From NCBI GenBank assembly GCA_003248775.1, contig QFQX01000024.1, positions 1 through 64,000 of the forward strand: 64,000 bases of DNA, given 5' to 3'. This document shows, piece by piece, positions 7,970-15,921 of the stretch (within the stretch, counting starts at the first letter, position 1; every line of letters begins with the position of its first letter). The translations under genes and the position numbers were made by a program. The DNA is from Shinella sp. (GTDB taxonomy: Bacteria; Pseudomonadota; Alphaproteobacteria; Rhizobiales; Rhizobiaceae). The notes below the pieces were generated by a model, which saw nothing but the letters and a program-made list of their open reading frames with translations, did no database searches and had not been told where the DNA came from.

Positions 7970-8884
7970 TCAGGAGCTTCGATCCCCGATGCCCGCTGAA
8001 ACGTATCTTGATGGCGGAAGTCCGGCGAAGCGGGTGAAGGCGGTGCTGAAGGCGCTGGCGGAGCGGTAGCCGACCCGTTCGGCGATTTCCTGAATGCCGA
8101 TGTTTCCCTTCATGAGGAGGTTTCTCGCCAGCGTCATCCGCCAGGAAATCAGGTATTCCATGGGCGCCACACCCATGGCGCGGCGAAAGCGCTTGAAGAA
8201 TGCGGATCGGGAAAGCGCGGCTTCGCCAGCCAGTTGCTCCATCGTCCATTCCCGGGTCGGATGTTCGTGGAGCAGGCGGATGACGGGTGCGAGGCGCTCG
8301 TCGCCGAGACCGCGCAGGATGCCGTGGGGGGCAGCCTCGCCCGAGGTCGAGCGCAGGGTCTCCAGGAGCAGCACTTCCAGCAGCCGGGCGAGGATCATCT
8401 CGCGCGCCGGCCTTTCGTTTCGGGCTTCGTCGGTCACCAGCGTGACGATGGCCGACAGCCTTTCGTCTCCGCGGATATGAAAGAACCTCGGCAGCAGGGA
8501 CAGGAGCAGTTCCGCATCCGGCGATCCGAAGGAAAAATGCCCGACCAGCAGCCGCGCATTGGCGGGCGCATGGGGATCGCCGTGCCTGATCTCGCCCGGA
8601 AGCCGGGTGATCGTATGCGGGTCCACCGTCTCATCCAGCGTCTCCCCGCTGCCCGACATGGTGAAGTTGTGCATGCCGGGAACCAGCACGAAATCACCCG
8701 CGCGCAGTTCGACCGGGGCGTTGCCATCCACCGCGAGGCGGGACGTGCCCTCGATCACCACGCAATAGAACGGGTTTCCAGGCCCATCGCGGGTGACGCT
8801 CCAGACACCGCCGCCGCTGACCGCTTTGGACAAGCCCGCGCTCGGCTGCAGCAATGTGACCATTTCGGCGAGCGGATCGCTCAA
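7970..8884 (-). CDS. AraC family regulator with N-terminal cupin_6 domain
   Basis: A 304-residue protein. Residues about 1-185 are the cupin_6 ligand-binding region (ELRAGDFVLVPGMHNFTM, LLVGHFSFGSPDAELLLSLLP). The C-terminal ~100 residues hold two AraC HTHs (WTMEQLAGEAALSRSAFFKRF and GIQEIAERVGYRSASAFSTA). The start is TTG at 8884, chosen because LSDPLAEMVTLLQP then aligns with the MDPLSNVLSLLKP start of the paralogous regulator at 34639-35613; ATG at 8860 is the alternative. Divergent from an SDR gene with about 100 bp between them, so it probably controls that gene. Tail-to-tail with the DeoR gene. Confidence 0.9.
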   Translation of the reverse strand: MSDPLAEMVTLLQPSAGLSKAVSGGGVWSVTRDGPGNPFYCVVIEGTSRLAVDGNAPVELRAGDFVLVPGMHNFTMSGSGETLDETVDPHTITRLPGEIRHGDPHAPANARLLVGHFSFGSPDAELLLSLLPRFFHIRGDERLSAIVTLVTDEARNERPAREMILARLLEVLLLETLRSTSGEAAPHGILRGLGDERLAPVIRLLHEHPTREWTMEQLAGEAALSRSAFFKRFRRAMGVAPMEYLISWRMTLARNLLMKGNIGIQEIAERVGYRSASAFSTAFTRFAGLPPSRYVSAGIGDRSS

Positions 8885-8896
8885 ACGACACTTCTG

Positions 8897-8922
8897 ATAA
8901 TGTTTATAGGACGATGCATTAT
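8897..8922. promoter_or_regulatory. Candidate operator between AraC regulator and SDR
   Basis: A 6-bp inverted repeat (ATAATG-N14-CATTAT) enclosing the heptamer GGACGAT. The same heptamer occurs in the corresponding intergenic region of the second AraC/SDR pair (35625-35631), where it is itself part of a dyad. This is a candidate only. Confidence 0.25.
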
Positions 8923-8982
8923 GTATCAGATCCCTCGAACGATCTACCCTTCTTTCATCCGATATTGAAAAGGAAAAGAAGC

Positions 8983-9732
8983 ATGAAGACCGTTCTCATT
9001 ACCGGGGCATCCTCCGGGTTCGGACTGGAAACCGCAAAGTTCTTTCTCGAAAAGGGCTGGAGGGTCGTGGCGACCATGCGCACCCCGCGCGCTGACATCC
9101 TGCCCCGTTCGGAAAACCTCGACATCCTCGCTCTCGACGTCACGGATGCCGTCAGCATCCGCAAGGCCGTCGAGGCGGCCGGCCCGATCGACGTTCTGGT
9201 GAACAATGCCGGCATAGGCTGGCTGAATGCTGTGGAGGGAACGCCGATGGAGGCCGTGCGCGACATATTCGAGACCAACACTCTTGGCACCATCGCGATG
9301 ACGCAGGCGGTGCTGCCGCAGTTTCGGGCGCGCAGGCAAGGCGTGGTCATCAACGTGACCTCGAGCGCGACACTGCTGCCCCTGCCGCTGCTCTCGGTCT
9401 ATACCGCAAGCAAGGCCGCTGTGAATGCCTTTACGGAGGTTGCCGCGCTGGAACTCGAACCCTTCAACGTGCGCATGAAGATCGTCCTGCCCGGTCGCGC
9501 GCCGGCGACCAGTTTCGGCGACACGGCGAGATCCAGAATCCAGGCAGAAGGCGGCTTCCCCGAAGCCTATGCCTCTGTGGTCAAGTCGGTGTTTGCCGCG
9601 TGGGAGCAGCAGGGAGAGGCGGAGATCACCCACGCAGATGATGTTGCGCAGGCGATCTGGCGCGCCGCGACCGATCCGTCGTCTCCCATGCGCATCCCGG
9701 CGGGCGCGGATGCGGTTGCTCTTGCGGGATAA
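8983..9732 (+). CDS. Short-chain dehydrogenase/reductase
   Basis: A 249-residue classical SDR. It shows the Rossmann motif TGASSGFGLE near the N-terminus, LDVTD, VLVNNAG, the catalytic serine in VTSSATLLPLP and the YTASK (YxxxK) pair, then a PGRAPATSF segment. The ATG at 8983 follows a GGAAAAGAAGC tract and begins the family's first beta-strand (MKTVLIT), so I discard the longer frame from 8914. Substrate unknown. It is divergent from the AraC-cupin_6 regulator, a pairing repeated elsewhere in this window, and probably its regulatory target. Confidence 0.9.
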   Translation: MKTVLITGASSGFGLETAKFFLEKGWRVVATMRTPRADILPRSENLDILALDVTDAVSIRKAVEAAGPIDVLVNNAGIGWLNAVEGTPMEAVRDIFETNTLGTIAMTQAVLPQFRARRQGVVINVTSSATLLPLPLLSVYTASKAAVNAFTEVAALELEPFNVRMKIVLPGRAPATSFGDTARSRIQAEGGFPEAYASVVKSVFAAWEQQGEAEITHADDVAQAIWRAATDPSSPMRIPAGADAVALAG

Positions 9733-9775
9733 CAGCATCGGCGGCGGCGGGGAAACGGCTGGCCTGCTGGCGTAG

Positions 9776-9874
9776 CCCCTCATCCGGCTGCCGCCACCTT
9801 CTCCCCGTGAACGGGGAGAAGGAACAAGAGGGCACCGCCGTAGCCATCCCCTCTCCCCGTTCACGGGGAGAGGG
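9776..9874. repeat. REP-like palindromic repeat cluster
   Basis: Two palindromes, CTCCCCGTGAACGGGGAG (about 9802-9819) and CTCTCCCCGTTCACGGGGAGAG (about 9851-9872). The first sits in a CCCCTCATCC...CCTTCTCCCC context that recurs twice at 16526-16690. Located between the SDR and asparaginase genes, convergent ends, where it could stabilise or terminate both transcripts. Confidence 0.75.
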
Positions 9875-9929
9875 TTAGAGTGATGGGCAATCAGAGAAAG
9901 CTGCCAGCCAAGAGCCGTGAGGCCAGACC

Positions 9930-10937
9930 TCAGTCGAACAATACGTTGGTGACGCGGACGTCGCCGACGTGCAGGCCGATCCAATTGCGCATGGAGTGGT
10001 TGGCCATGCCCATCAGAGCCACCTGCTCGGCGCTGTCCTTTTCGAAGTAGCGGGCGAGAAGGGCGGCGATCATGCTTTCGGCGGCACGCGTTGCGCCGTC
10101 CTCGCACTTGACGGCAAGGGAGAGGCCCTTTTCCGGCAGGATAGCGCAGAACACGCCTTCAGCGCCGGTCTTGGCGAAGATCTTGCCGGGCGCGACCTGC
10201 ATCAGGCGAGTGCAGAAACGGCCGGTGCCGGCGACATAGAAGGGCTCGGCCATGCAGGCCTCGATCAGGCGTTTCGAGGCCGCCGCACGCAGCGGCCCGA
10301 TGCCCTTGCCGGTCGCCATCCTGGCGAAACCACGGGCGAGGTCAACGAGCGGAACGGCATAGGTCGGGATCGAGCAGCCATCGGTGCCGCAATTGTCGCG
10401 CGACAGCGGCGTGCCGGTCAGATCGGCCATCACGGCGCGAATTTCCACCTGCAGTGGATGTTCGTAACCGGCATAGCCGCGCGGATCGTCGCCGGCATGG
10501 CAGCAGGCGCAGATGAAACCGGAATGCTTGCCGGAGCAGTTGTTGTGAAGGGCGGTCGGCTTTTCGAGCGTGCGGGCCTGATGGATCAGCGTCTTCTGTT
10601 CGAAGGACCAGTGCGCGCCGCATTCCAGCACGCTTTCATCCCGCCCTGCCCGCTTGAGCATGGAGGCGGCCAGCGCCACATGCTCGTCCTCGCCGGAATG
10701 GGAGGAGCAGGCAAGCGCCAGTTCCCTGTTGCCGAAGCCATAGGCGTCGGCGGCACCGGTTTCGATCAGCGGCAGCGCCTGCATGGCCTTGCAGGACGAG
10801 CGGGGAAAGGTCGGCGTCTCGATCGAGCCGGCGGAATAGACGACATTGCCATCTCCATCCACCACCACGGCCAGACCGCGATGGCGGCTCTCGACCAGTT
10901 TGCCACGGGTAACTTCGACGGTGACGGGGTTGTGCAT
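9930..10937 (-). CDS. ansA: L-asparaginase of the Rhizobium etli AnsA / asparaginase II family
   Basis: A 335-residue enzyme hydrolysing L-asparagine to aspartate and ammonia. It belongs to PF06089, structurally related to serine beta-lactamases rather than to E. coli asparaginases. Visible active-site elements: SSCK near residue 47-50 (SxxK), ACSSHSGE near 76-83, NNCSGKH (Cys/Lys of the zinc site described for the R. etli enzyme) and DNCGTDGCS with the third ligand cysteine. Length matches the family. It starts MHNPVTVEVTRGKLVES. No operon partner; about 480 bp of upstream DNA holds a repeat, a terminator-like hairpin and a short ORF on the same strand. Confidence 0.92.
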   Translation of the reverse strand: MHNPVTVEVTRGKLVESRHRGLAVVVDGDGNVVYSAGSIETPTFPRSSCKAMQALPLIETGAADAYGFGNRELALACSSHSGEDEHVALAASMLKRAGRDESVLECGAHWSFEQKTLIHQARTLEKPTALHNNCSGKHSGFICACCHAGDDPRGYAGYEHPLQVEIRAVMADLTGTPLSRDNCGTDGCSIPTYAVPLVDLARGFARMATGKGIGPLRAAASKRLIEACMAEPFYVAGTGRFCTRLMQVAPGKIFAKTGAEGVFCAILPEKGLSLAVKCEDGATRAAESMIAALLARYFEKDSAEQVALMGMANHSMRNWIGLHVGDVRVTNVLFD

Positions 10938-10976
10938 GCCTGGCTCCCTGATTTGCTCTTAGCGCGCCTTGTACAA

Positions 10977-11020
10977 CATGTCGTGCAGATATGCGCAGCG
11001 GTTTTACGACAAAGACATGC
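10977..11020. repeat. Dispersed palindromic repeat, copy 1 (CATGTCG...GACATGC)
   Basis: A 44-bp imperfect palindrome with terminal CATGTCG/GACATG arms and a central GCAGCGGTTTTACG. It matches the reverse complement of 32525-32569 at roughly four of every five positions without gaps. This is the ansA upstream copy, lying about 40 bp from the gene start. Confidence 0.7.
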
Positions 11021-11061
11021 GGGCAGCCAGGAAGCGGACGCCATGAAGCATGCGCGACGGC

Positions 11062-11090
11062 AAAATGAAAGAGCCGCACAAGGCGGCTCT
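11062..11090 (-). terminator. Intrinsic terminator-like hairpin
   Basis: On the minus strand GAGCCGC-CTTGT-GCGGCTC is followed by TTTCATTTT. It lies between the short ORF at 11151-11225 and ansA, with two further small stems (TCCGGATC.../GTCCGCAAACGGAC) between the ORF and the hairpin. It could end a short leader transcript or act as an attenuator. Confidence 0.55.
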
Positions 11091-11150
11091 CCATGAGGTT
11101 TAGTCCGTTTGCGGACCCGGATCAGAATATTCGATCCGGAGGAAGGCTGG

Positions 11151-11225
11151 TCAGGTCGAGGGCTGCCCCGTCAAGACCGACACCTTTCCGATGCCTGCAA
11201 CAAAGACCGAAATCTCACTAGACAT
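11151..11225 (-). CDS. Possible 24-residue leader or small protein
   Basis: ATG at 11225 opens a 24-codon frame (MSSEISVFVAGIGKVSVLTG and four more residues) ending TGA. It is preceded by a strong AGGAAGGTGG ribosome site with about 4 bases before the ATG, and followed within 100 bp by small stems and an intrinsic terminator. The peptide has no run of a single amino acid, so it is not an obvious attenuation leader. No family recognised; real translation unproven. Confidence 0.35.
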   Translation of the reverse strand: MSSEISVFVAGIGKVSVLTGQPST

Positions 11226-11418
11226 TGGACCACCTTCCTTTCTCTACGTTGACGATAACCCAAAGGTAGGAGCGTGGAGCGCATTCTGCAAGGCACGTTG
11301 TGTAACGGGCGTCAGGCATAAGTGAGTTGCAATCGGCCGGCGAAACCTTACCATTCGCATGCTTCTCGATGGCGCGTCGCAGGTTCAACCGGCGATGATT
11401 GCCTCCTTGCCTTGCCCT

Positions 11419-12420
11419 TTACGCCAGTTTCAGCATGATCTTGCCGATGTGCTTCGAGCTTTCCATCAGGTGATGGGCCTCGGCAACCTGCTCGAAGGGC
11501 AATACCGAATGGATTACCGGCGTCACCTTTCCGGCCTCGATCAGCGGCCAGACATCGCTCACGAGCTCGTCGCGAATGCCACGCTTCTCCTCGGCCGTGC
11601 GGGGGCGCATGGTGGAGCCGGTCACCGTGAGCCGCTTGATCATGATCGGGGTGAGGTCCACCTTTTCCACCAGCGAACCGCCGAGGAAGGCGATGATCGA
11701 AAGGCAGCCGTCCTTGGCAAGACTGGACAGGTTCTTCTGGAAATAGGCAGCGCCGATCATGTCGAGGATGGCGTCGACGCCACGCCGGCCGGTCTCTGCC
11801 TTGATGACCTCGACGAAATCTTCCTCGTGGTAGTTGATGGCGCGCTTTGCCCCGAGGTCCAGGCAGGCCTGACACTTTTCGGCTGAGCCGGCCGTCGCGA
11901 AGACTTCTGCACCGAATGCCTTTGCGAGCTGGATTGCGGTCGTGCCGATGCCGGAAGTACCGCCATGGATAAGGACCGTCTCACCTTCGGTCAGACCCGC
12001 CATCTGAAAGAGGTTGGCCCAGACGGTGAAGAAAGTCTCGGGTAGCGCCGCGGCCTTCACTGCGTCATAGCCCTTCGGGAAAGGCAGCGCCTGCCCGGCC
12101 GGAACCGCGCAATATTCGGCGTAGCCGCCGCCATTCGCCAGCGCGCAAACCTTGTCGCCGATGGAAAATTCATCGACGCCCTCGCCGAGCGCCACCACTT
12201 CGCCCGCAACCTCCAGCCCGAGAATGGGACTTGCATCCTTCGGCGGCGGATAGGTGCCCTGCCGCTGCAAGACATCGGGACGGTTCACGCCTGCGGCTTC
12301 AACCCGAACGAGGATCTCGCCGGCGCGGAGCGTCGGCAGAGGACCGGTTGCGATGACCATCTCTTCGGGAGCTCCGAAAGAGGGAAGATCGACGTAACGC
12401 ATGCTGGCGGGAAGCGACAT
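11419..12420 (-). CDS. NAD(P)H-quinone oxidoreductase (zeta-crystallin/PIG3 type)
   Basis: A 333-residue medium-chain reductase. The N-terminal GroES-like domain has GVNRPDVLQRQGTYPPP and ILGLEVAGEV; the nucleotide-binding domain has VLIHGGTSGIGTTAIQLAKA (AxxGxxG-type loop for NADPH) and the family segment DAILDMIGAAYFQKNL. The zinc ligands of alcohol dehydrogenases are absent, as expected for quinone oxidoreductases of the PIG3 subgroup. The ATG at 12420 has an AGGAG seven bases upstream; the frame continues to 12468 without support. Likely reduces quinones or enones. No operon partner; about 280 bp upstream hold a dispersed repeat. Confidence 0.9.
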   Translation of the reverse strand: MSLPASMRYVDLPSFGAPEEMVIATGPLPTLRAGEILVRVEAAGVNRPDVLQRQGTYPPPKDASPILGLEVAGEVVALGEGVDEFSIGDKVCALANGGGYAEYCAVPAGQALPFPKGYDAVKAAALPETFFTVWANLFQMAGLTEGETVLIHGGTSGIGTTAIQLAKAFGAEVFATAGSAEKCQACLDLGAKRAINYHEEDFVEVIKAETGRRGVDAILDMIGAAYFQKNLSSLAKDGCLSIIAFLGGSLVEKVDLTPIMIKRLTVTGSTMRPRTAEEKRGIRDELVSDVWPLIEAGKVTPVIHSVLPFEQVAEAHHLMESSKHIGKIMLKLA

Positions 12421-12620
12421 CACCGGGTCTCCTAAGGTTCTCGCGCGATGACACGACATAAGGCACACCGGAGCGTCTGAAAAGGAGGCTCATTGCCACG
12501 CGCGACAAATCGCATCGGGGTTGCCTGCGGCAAATTGCATTGGTGGGGAGGGAGGGCTGTCGCCAGCCGCGAGAATGACCGGGCCGCAAATGCGCCCCGG
12601 CCGACGGCCGATCGGCCCGT

Positions 12621-12686
12621 CTCTATCTCTTTGTTTTCCCGCTATTGCGGACGCAAGACCGGTTCCCACTCCTGCTGGAATTGCTC
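12621..12686. repeat. Dispersed intergenic repeat, copy 1 (CTATCTCTTTGTTT...CGGAATTG type)
   Basis: A stretch CTATCTCTTTGTTTTCCCGC...CGCAAGACCGGTTCCCACT...TGGAATTG. A second copy sits at 39279-39339 (CTATCTCTTTGTTTGACGCG...CGCAAAACCGGTTTCCAGT...CGGAATTG). I recognise it as a common rhizobial intergenic sequence. Here it overlaps the gap between the lipoprotein and quinone oxidoreductase genes. Confidence 0.7.
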
Positions 12687-12701
12687 CATGCCGCCGATGG
12701 T

Positions 12702-13091
12702 TCAGCCCTGAGAATTGTACGCGTAGAGCTCAGGGAACGGATAGTAGCGAAGCCGCTTGTCGCGGCAGCGGAAGTCGGTCTTGCTCGCGCCGAGTATGCG
12801 GCCGTCCCGGAAGGAGACGCCGAGGATTTTCGGGATTTCCACCCCTCTCTGGGAACTGCCGCGAAGGCAGAAGGCATAGGTCTTCGTCGTCGGATCGAGA
12901 AGTACCACACTCGAGATCTTCGGATCGAAGATGTTGCGGGCGCTGAAAGCTCCGGCTTCGAATGCCTTGACAACGGCCTTGCGTATAGCGGGAGACGGAG
13001 GAACCTGGGAATCGGCAACGGATTGCGGAGCGCTGCTCTGGCAACCGGCAATAAAAACCAGACCAAGAACCGAAAGAATACGTTTCAACAT
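12702..13091 (-). CDS. Small lipoprotein of unknown function
   Basis: A 129-residue protein with a signal peptide MLKRILSVLGLVFIAGC ending in a lipobox (IAGC), so it should be lipidated at the cysteine and exported. The mature part contains ARNIFDPKISSVVLLDP, YAFCLRGSSQRGVEIP and FRCRDKRLRYYPFPELY, no domain I recognise. The start could also be the ATG at 13103, four codons earlier. Possibly a surface or periplasmic protein of limited phylogenetic spread. Monocistronic, downstream of the EAL-GGDEF gene on the same strand with a 130-bp gap that looks AT-richer than its surroundings. Confidence 0.75.
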   Translation of the reverse strand: MLKRILSVLGLVFIAGCQSSAPQSVADSQVPPSPAIRKAVVKAFEAGAFSARNIFDPKISSVVLLDPTTKTYAFCLRGSSQRGVEIPKILGVSFRDGRILGASKTDFRCRDKRLRYYPFPELYAYNSQG

Positions 13092-13221
13092 CAATATATC
13101 CATTCAACTGTACATGAATACAGAGTTACGCATTCGCGCAAAATGCATCAAGCGAAATTGCAATCAAGAATATACATTAGATATCGAGCACAAGCGAAGC
13201 CTCCCGGCCGGAGGGAGGCCC

Positions 13222-15030
13222 CTATTCTCCCACGGTGCCAAAGGCCCTGACGACAAGGCCCGCTTCGCTTTCCTTGGCCAGTTTCTTGAGTTCGGCGATC
13301 TCCGCACCCACCCGGTTCATGTCGTCTATCACCAAGCCCTTCGGCATTTCGAGCACGCCGATCGAGCAGCGCATCAGCGGGAAATCCCGTTCGCGGCCGT
13401 GACGGTCCAAGCCACGGATGCGTCCCGCGCCACGGTCGTCCTCGGAATAGAGTTGGACCACATCGTCGTGGAAATCGGAAAGCAGCCGGTCAAGAATTTC
13501 GTTCAGTTCCTCGCGGCTCCAGTCGCGCACGCCGATGAAGAAATCGTCGCCGCCGACGTGGCCGAGGAAATCGCCTTCGGAGAAGAAATAGCGGCGCAGC
13601 AGCGCCGAAAACAGGCTGATGGCGTGGTCGCCCATCTGGAAGCCGTAGTGATCGTTGAACGGCTTGAAATTGTCGAAGTCGCAATAGCAGAAATGGCGAT
13701 CCTCATCGCCGTCCCGGCCGCTGTCCTGCATGAAATCGCGAATGGCGCGATTGCCCGGCAGACCGGTCAGAGGGTTCTGGTCCTGCGCCGTCTTCAGCTG
13801 CTTTTCGTTGATGATGCGGATCAGCGAGGCAGCGGAAACGACGCCGGCATAGCGCATGTTCTCGGTGAGAATCACACAATCGCTGCCGTCCATGTTGGCG
13901 AAGATCGTCATCAGTCGCTCGGCATCTGCATCGAGGCCCACAATCGGGGCGCGGTCGACGAAATGGGAGATCGCGCGCTCGTAGACCTTGTTCTTCAACA
14001 GATCCCGGCCAAAGGGCTGGTAGATATATTCCTTGAGGTGGAATTCGTTGATGATGCCGCGCGGCTCGCCATTGGCGTTCAGCACCGGAAAGAAAGACTG
14101 GCGCGGATTGCGCCGGAAGAGATCGAAGACGCTGTCGATGCTCTCGTGCTCGAACACGGTCGGCAGGCGCTCGATCTGCTTGCGGATCAGCACCTCGTCG
14201 AGCGACTGGGTGGAGCGGCGAACCTTGCCGATGTCCTGCAGATGGGGAAAGGCGGGCTTCAACTCGTTGAGCAACGTGGTGGGCCGGGCGATGAACCAGC
14301 CCTGCACCAGATCGACGCCGAATTCCCGGCATGCGATGAATTCGGCTTCCGTCTCGATGCCTTCCGCAATCACCCGGACGCCGAGCACATGGCAGAAGTT
14401 GACGATGTTCTTCACCAGATGTCGCTTGCGCGGATTGCTGTCCATGTTGGCGACGAAGTGCCGGTCGATCTTCACGTAATCGACAGGGAAATCGCAAAGC
14501 AGCTTCATCTCGCCATGGCCGACGCCGAAATCGTCGATGGCCAACTTGAAGCCGGACTTCCTGAGCCGCGCCACAAGACCGGAAAACTCTGGAACAGAAG
14601 TGTTGTCGAAACGCTCGGACAGCTCGAAACAGATCGAGGACGGCGGGATGTTCGCCTTTCTCAGATGTTCCAGAATGCTGTCGACCAGCCTGTCGCCATC
14701 CGGGATCAGGCGAACGTCGAGATTGAGAAAGAGCGTGGTGGTGGAAAAATCGGGAAGCGTGGCGAATTTGGCCAGCGCCCGGCTTGCGACCATCTGTTCG
14801 AGCGCGAGAAGCTGGTGGCTTTCCGCCGCCTGATCGAGAACATCGAGCGGACTTTCGAAGCCGATCCGCTCGTGACCTCTCATCAGGGACTCGTATCCGA
14901 AAACGGCGCCGGTACCGACTTCGACAATGGGTTGAAAGGCATTCTCGATGACCAGCTTGGCAAGCGCCAGCAACTGGTCATTGGCGAAGCGACGCAAAAC
15001 GCCGGCCTCCACCACTGCGCCCGGAACCAT
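13222..15030 (-). CDS. EAL-CBS-GGDEF protein with variant active sites
   Basis: A 602-residue soluble protein with the unusual order EAL (about residues 15-260), a CBS-like pair (about 280-410) and GGDEF (about 415-590). In the EAL domain the signature reads YESLMR instead of EALxR, while NLDVRLI, FELSER, IDDFGVG, VKIDRHF and AEGIET are present. In the cyclase domain the signature is HVGGDDFFIG, GGDDF rather than GG[DE]EF, with LTGLPGNRAI upstream. CBS domains usually bind adenine nucleotides. The domains may retain activity or act as c-di-GMP/GTP sensors; sequence alone cannot decide. The start ATG is followed by VPGAVVEAGVL. Confidence 0.88.
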   Translation of the reverse strand: MVPGAVVEAGVLRRFANDQLLALAKLVIENAFQPIVEVGTGAVFGYESLMRGHERIGFESPLDVLDQAAESHQLLALEQMVASRALAKFATLPDFSTTTLFLNLDVRLIPDGDRLVDSILEHLRKANIPPSSICFELSERFDNTSVPEFSGLVARLRKSGFKLAIDDFGVGHGEMKLLCDFPVDYVKIDRHFVANMDSNPRKRHLVKNIVNFCHVLGVRVIAEGIETEAEFIACREFGVDLVQGWFIARPTTLLNELKPAFPHLQDIGKVRRSTQSLDEVLIRKQIERLPTVFEHESIDSVFDLFRRNPRQSFFPVLNANGEPRGIINEFHLKEYIYQPFGRDLLKNKVYERAISHFVDRAPIVGLDADAERLMTIFANMDGSDCVILTENMRYAGVVSAASLIRIINEKQLKTAQDQNPLTGLPGNRAIRDFMQDSGRDGDEDRHFCYCDFDNFKPFNDHYGFQMGDHAISLFSALLRRYFFSEGDFLGHVGGDDFFIGVRDWSREELNEILDRLLSDFHDDVVQLYSEDDRGAGRIRGLDRHGRERDFPLMRCSIGVLEMPKGLVIDDMNRVGAEIAELKKLAKESEAGLVVRAFGTVGE

Positions 15031-15179
15031 TTCTTTTTCTCCAAACCTGTTAATTTTTATGGCGGCAATGTGGCCTGTACTTCGTCAAGAAAACCTTTCC
15101 CGTACATGAATGCTGCATGAAACTTTCATGACAATGGTCAAGCCGTCGGTGACTTGGGCAGCACCGGCGGCAGTCGGTT

Positions 15180-15728
15180 TCAGCGCTTGAGCGCAAGACC
15201 GAGCGCAACCAGCGACCAGCCCTGCATAACGAGATCGATCGCCAGGAACAGGCCGAGTATCCACAGGCTGTTGACCGGCCAGCCGATGGCAATGATGACA
15301 CCGGCTGATGTGGTGACCAAGCCGCTCAGCACAATCCAGCCCCAGCCTTCCGCCCCCTTGAGCTTGAAGCCGACCCAGAGGCGAACGAGGCCCGCAAGCA
15401 GCAGCGCAGCACCGATGAGCAGGGTCAGGATCGCCGAAGCGAGCAGCGGGTTGGCAAAGGTCAGGAGGCCGGCCATCAGGTAAAGCAGCCCGCTCAAGGC
15501 CCAGAACAGCACGCTTTCCCAGCCGCGCACCTGAAAGGCATGGGCGACATGCAGAACGCCGCCAATCAGCATCAACGCGCCGACGTAATAGACCGAGACA
15601 ACGGTTGCGAGGAAAAGGTTGGCAAGCGCAATGCCGCCCAGGATCAGCATGATGACGCCCAGCGCCACCAGCCAGCCCCACTTGCCACGCAATTCAGAAA
15701 AACGGACAGGCCTTGTTTCATCAAGCAT
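15180..15728 (-). CDS. HdeD family membrane protein (DUF308)
   Basis: A 182-residue protein with six predicted membrane helices in three hairpin repeats, each about 55 residues (VALGVIMLILGGIALANLF, LMIGGVLHVAHAF, ALSGLLYLMAGLLTFANPLLA, LIGAALLLAGLVRLWVG). This is the DUF308/HdeD pattern, named for an E. coli acid-resistance protein. ATG at 15728 is chosen because GGAGG lies seven bases upstream; a GTG one codon earlier is possible. Role here is inferred only. Faces betI divergently across about 190 bp. Confidence 0.88.
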   Translation of the reverse strand: MLDETRPVRFSELRGKWGWLVALGVIMLILGGIALANLFLATVVSVYYVGALMLIGGVLHVAHAFQVRGWESVLFWALSGLLYLMAGLLTFANPLLASAILTLLIGAALLLAGLVRLWVGFKLKGAEGWGWIVLSGLVTTSAGVIIAIGWPVNSLWILGLFLAIDLVMQGWSLVALGLALKR

Positions 15729-15856
15729 CACGGCACCTCCTTTTAATCAATCGATCTAATTGCCTACCATCGCGCTTTCAAACTCTCGTGACAATAGAGG
15801 ATGAAAGATAGCGCCCGAAAGCGACGGCGACAGACCGGATCGTGGCGCATTTTTTA

Positions 15857-15876
15857 TTGATTGACGAGTCAATCAA
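15857..15876. promoter_or_regulatory. Perfect palindrome, likely BetI operator
   Basis: TTGATTGAC-GA-GTCAATCAA is a perfect 9+9 dyad, flanked by an A/T-rich extension (TTTTTA on the left, AAAAAT on the right). It lies 45 bp upstream of the betI start. E. coli BetI binds a site built on a similar TTGATTG core in the bet promoter, so autorepression by BetI, relieved by choline, is the likely role. Confidence 0.7.
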
Positions 15877-15921
15877 AAATAAACTGACACCATCAGGACG
15901 GAAATCCGGGAAGGATCTTGC

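Noticed and set aside
9776..9874. CRISPR-like repeats
   Set aside because: The repeated units are palindromes with no regular spacers; they match REP-like intergenic elements, and the 97-bp tandem unit at 37575 also lacks variable spacers.
12931..15120. A 729-codon plus-strand reading frame opposite the EAL-CBS-GGDEF gene
   Set aside because: It mirrors the codons of a clear GGDEF-EAL gene on the other strand; composition (Asp/Ala/Glu/Gln rich, no domains) is that of an antisense shadow in high-GC DNA.
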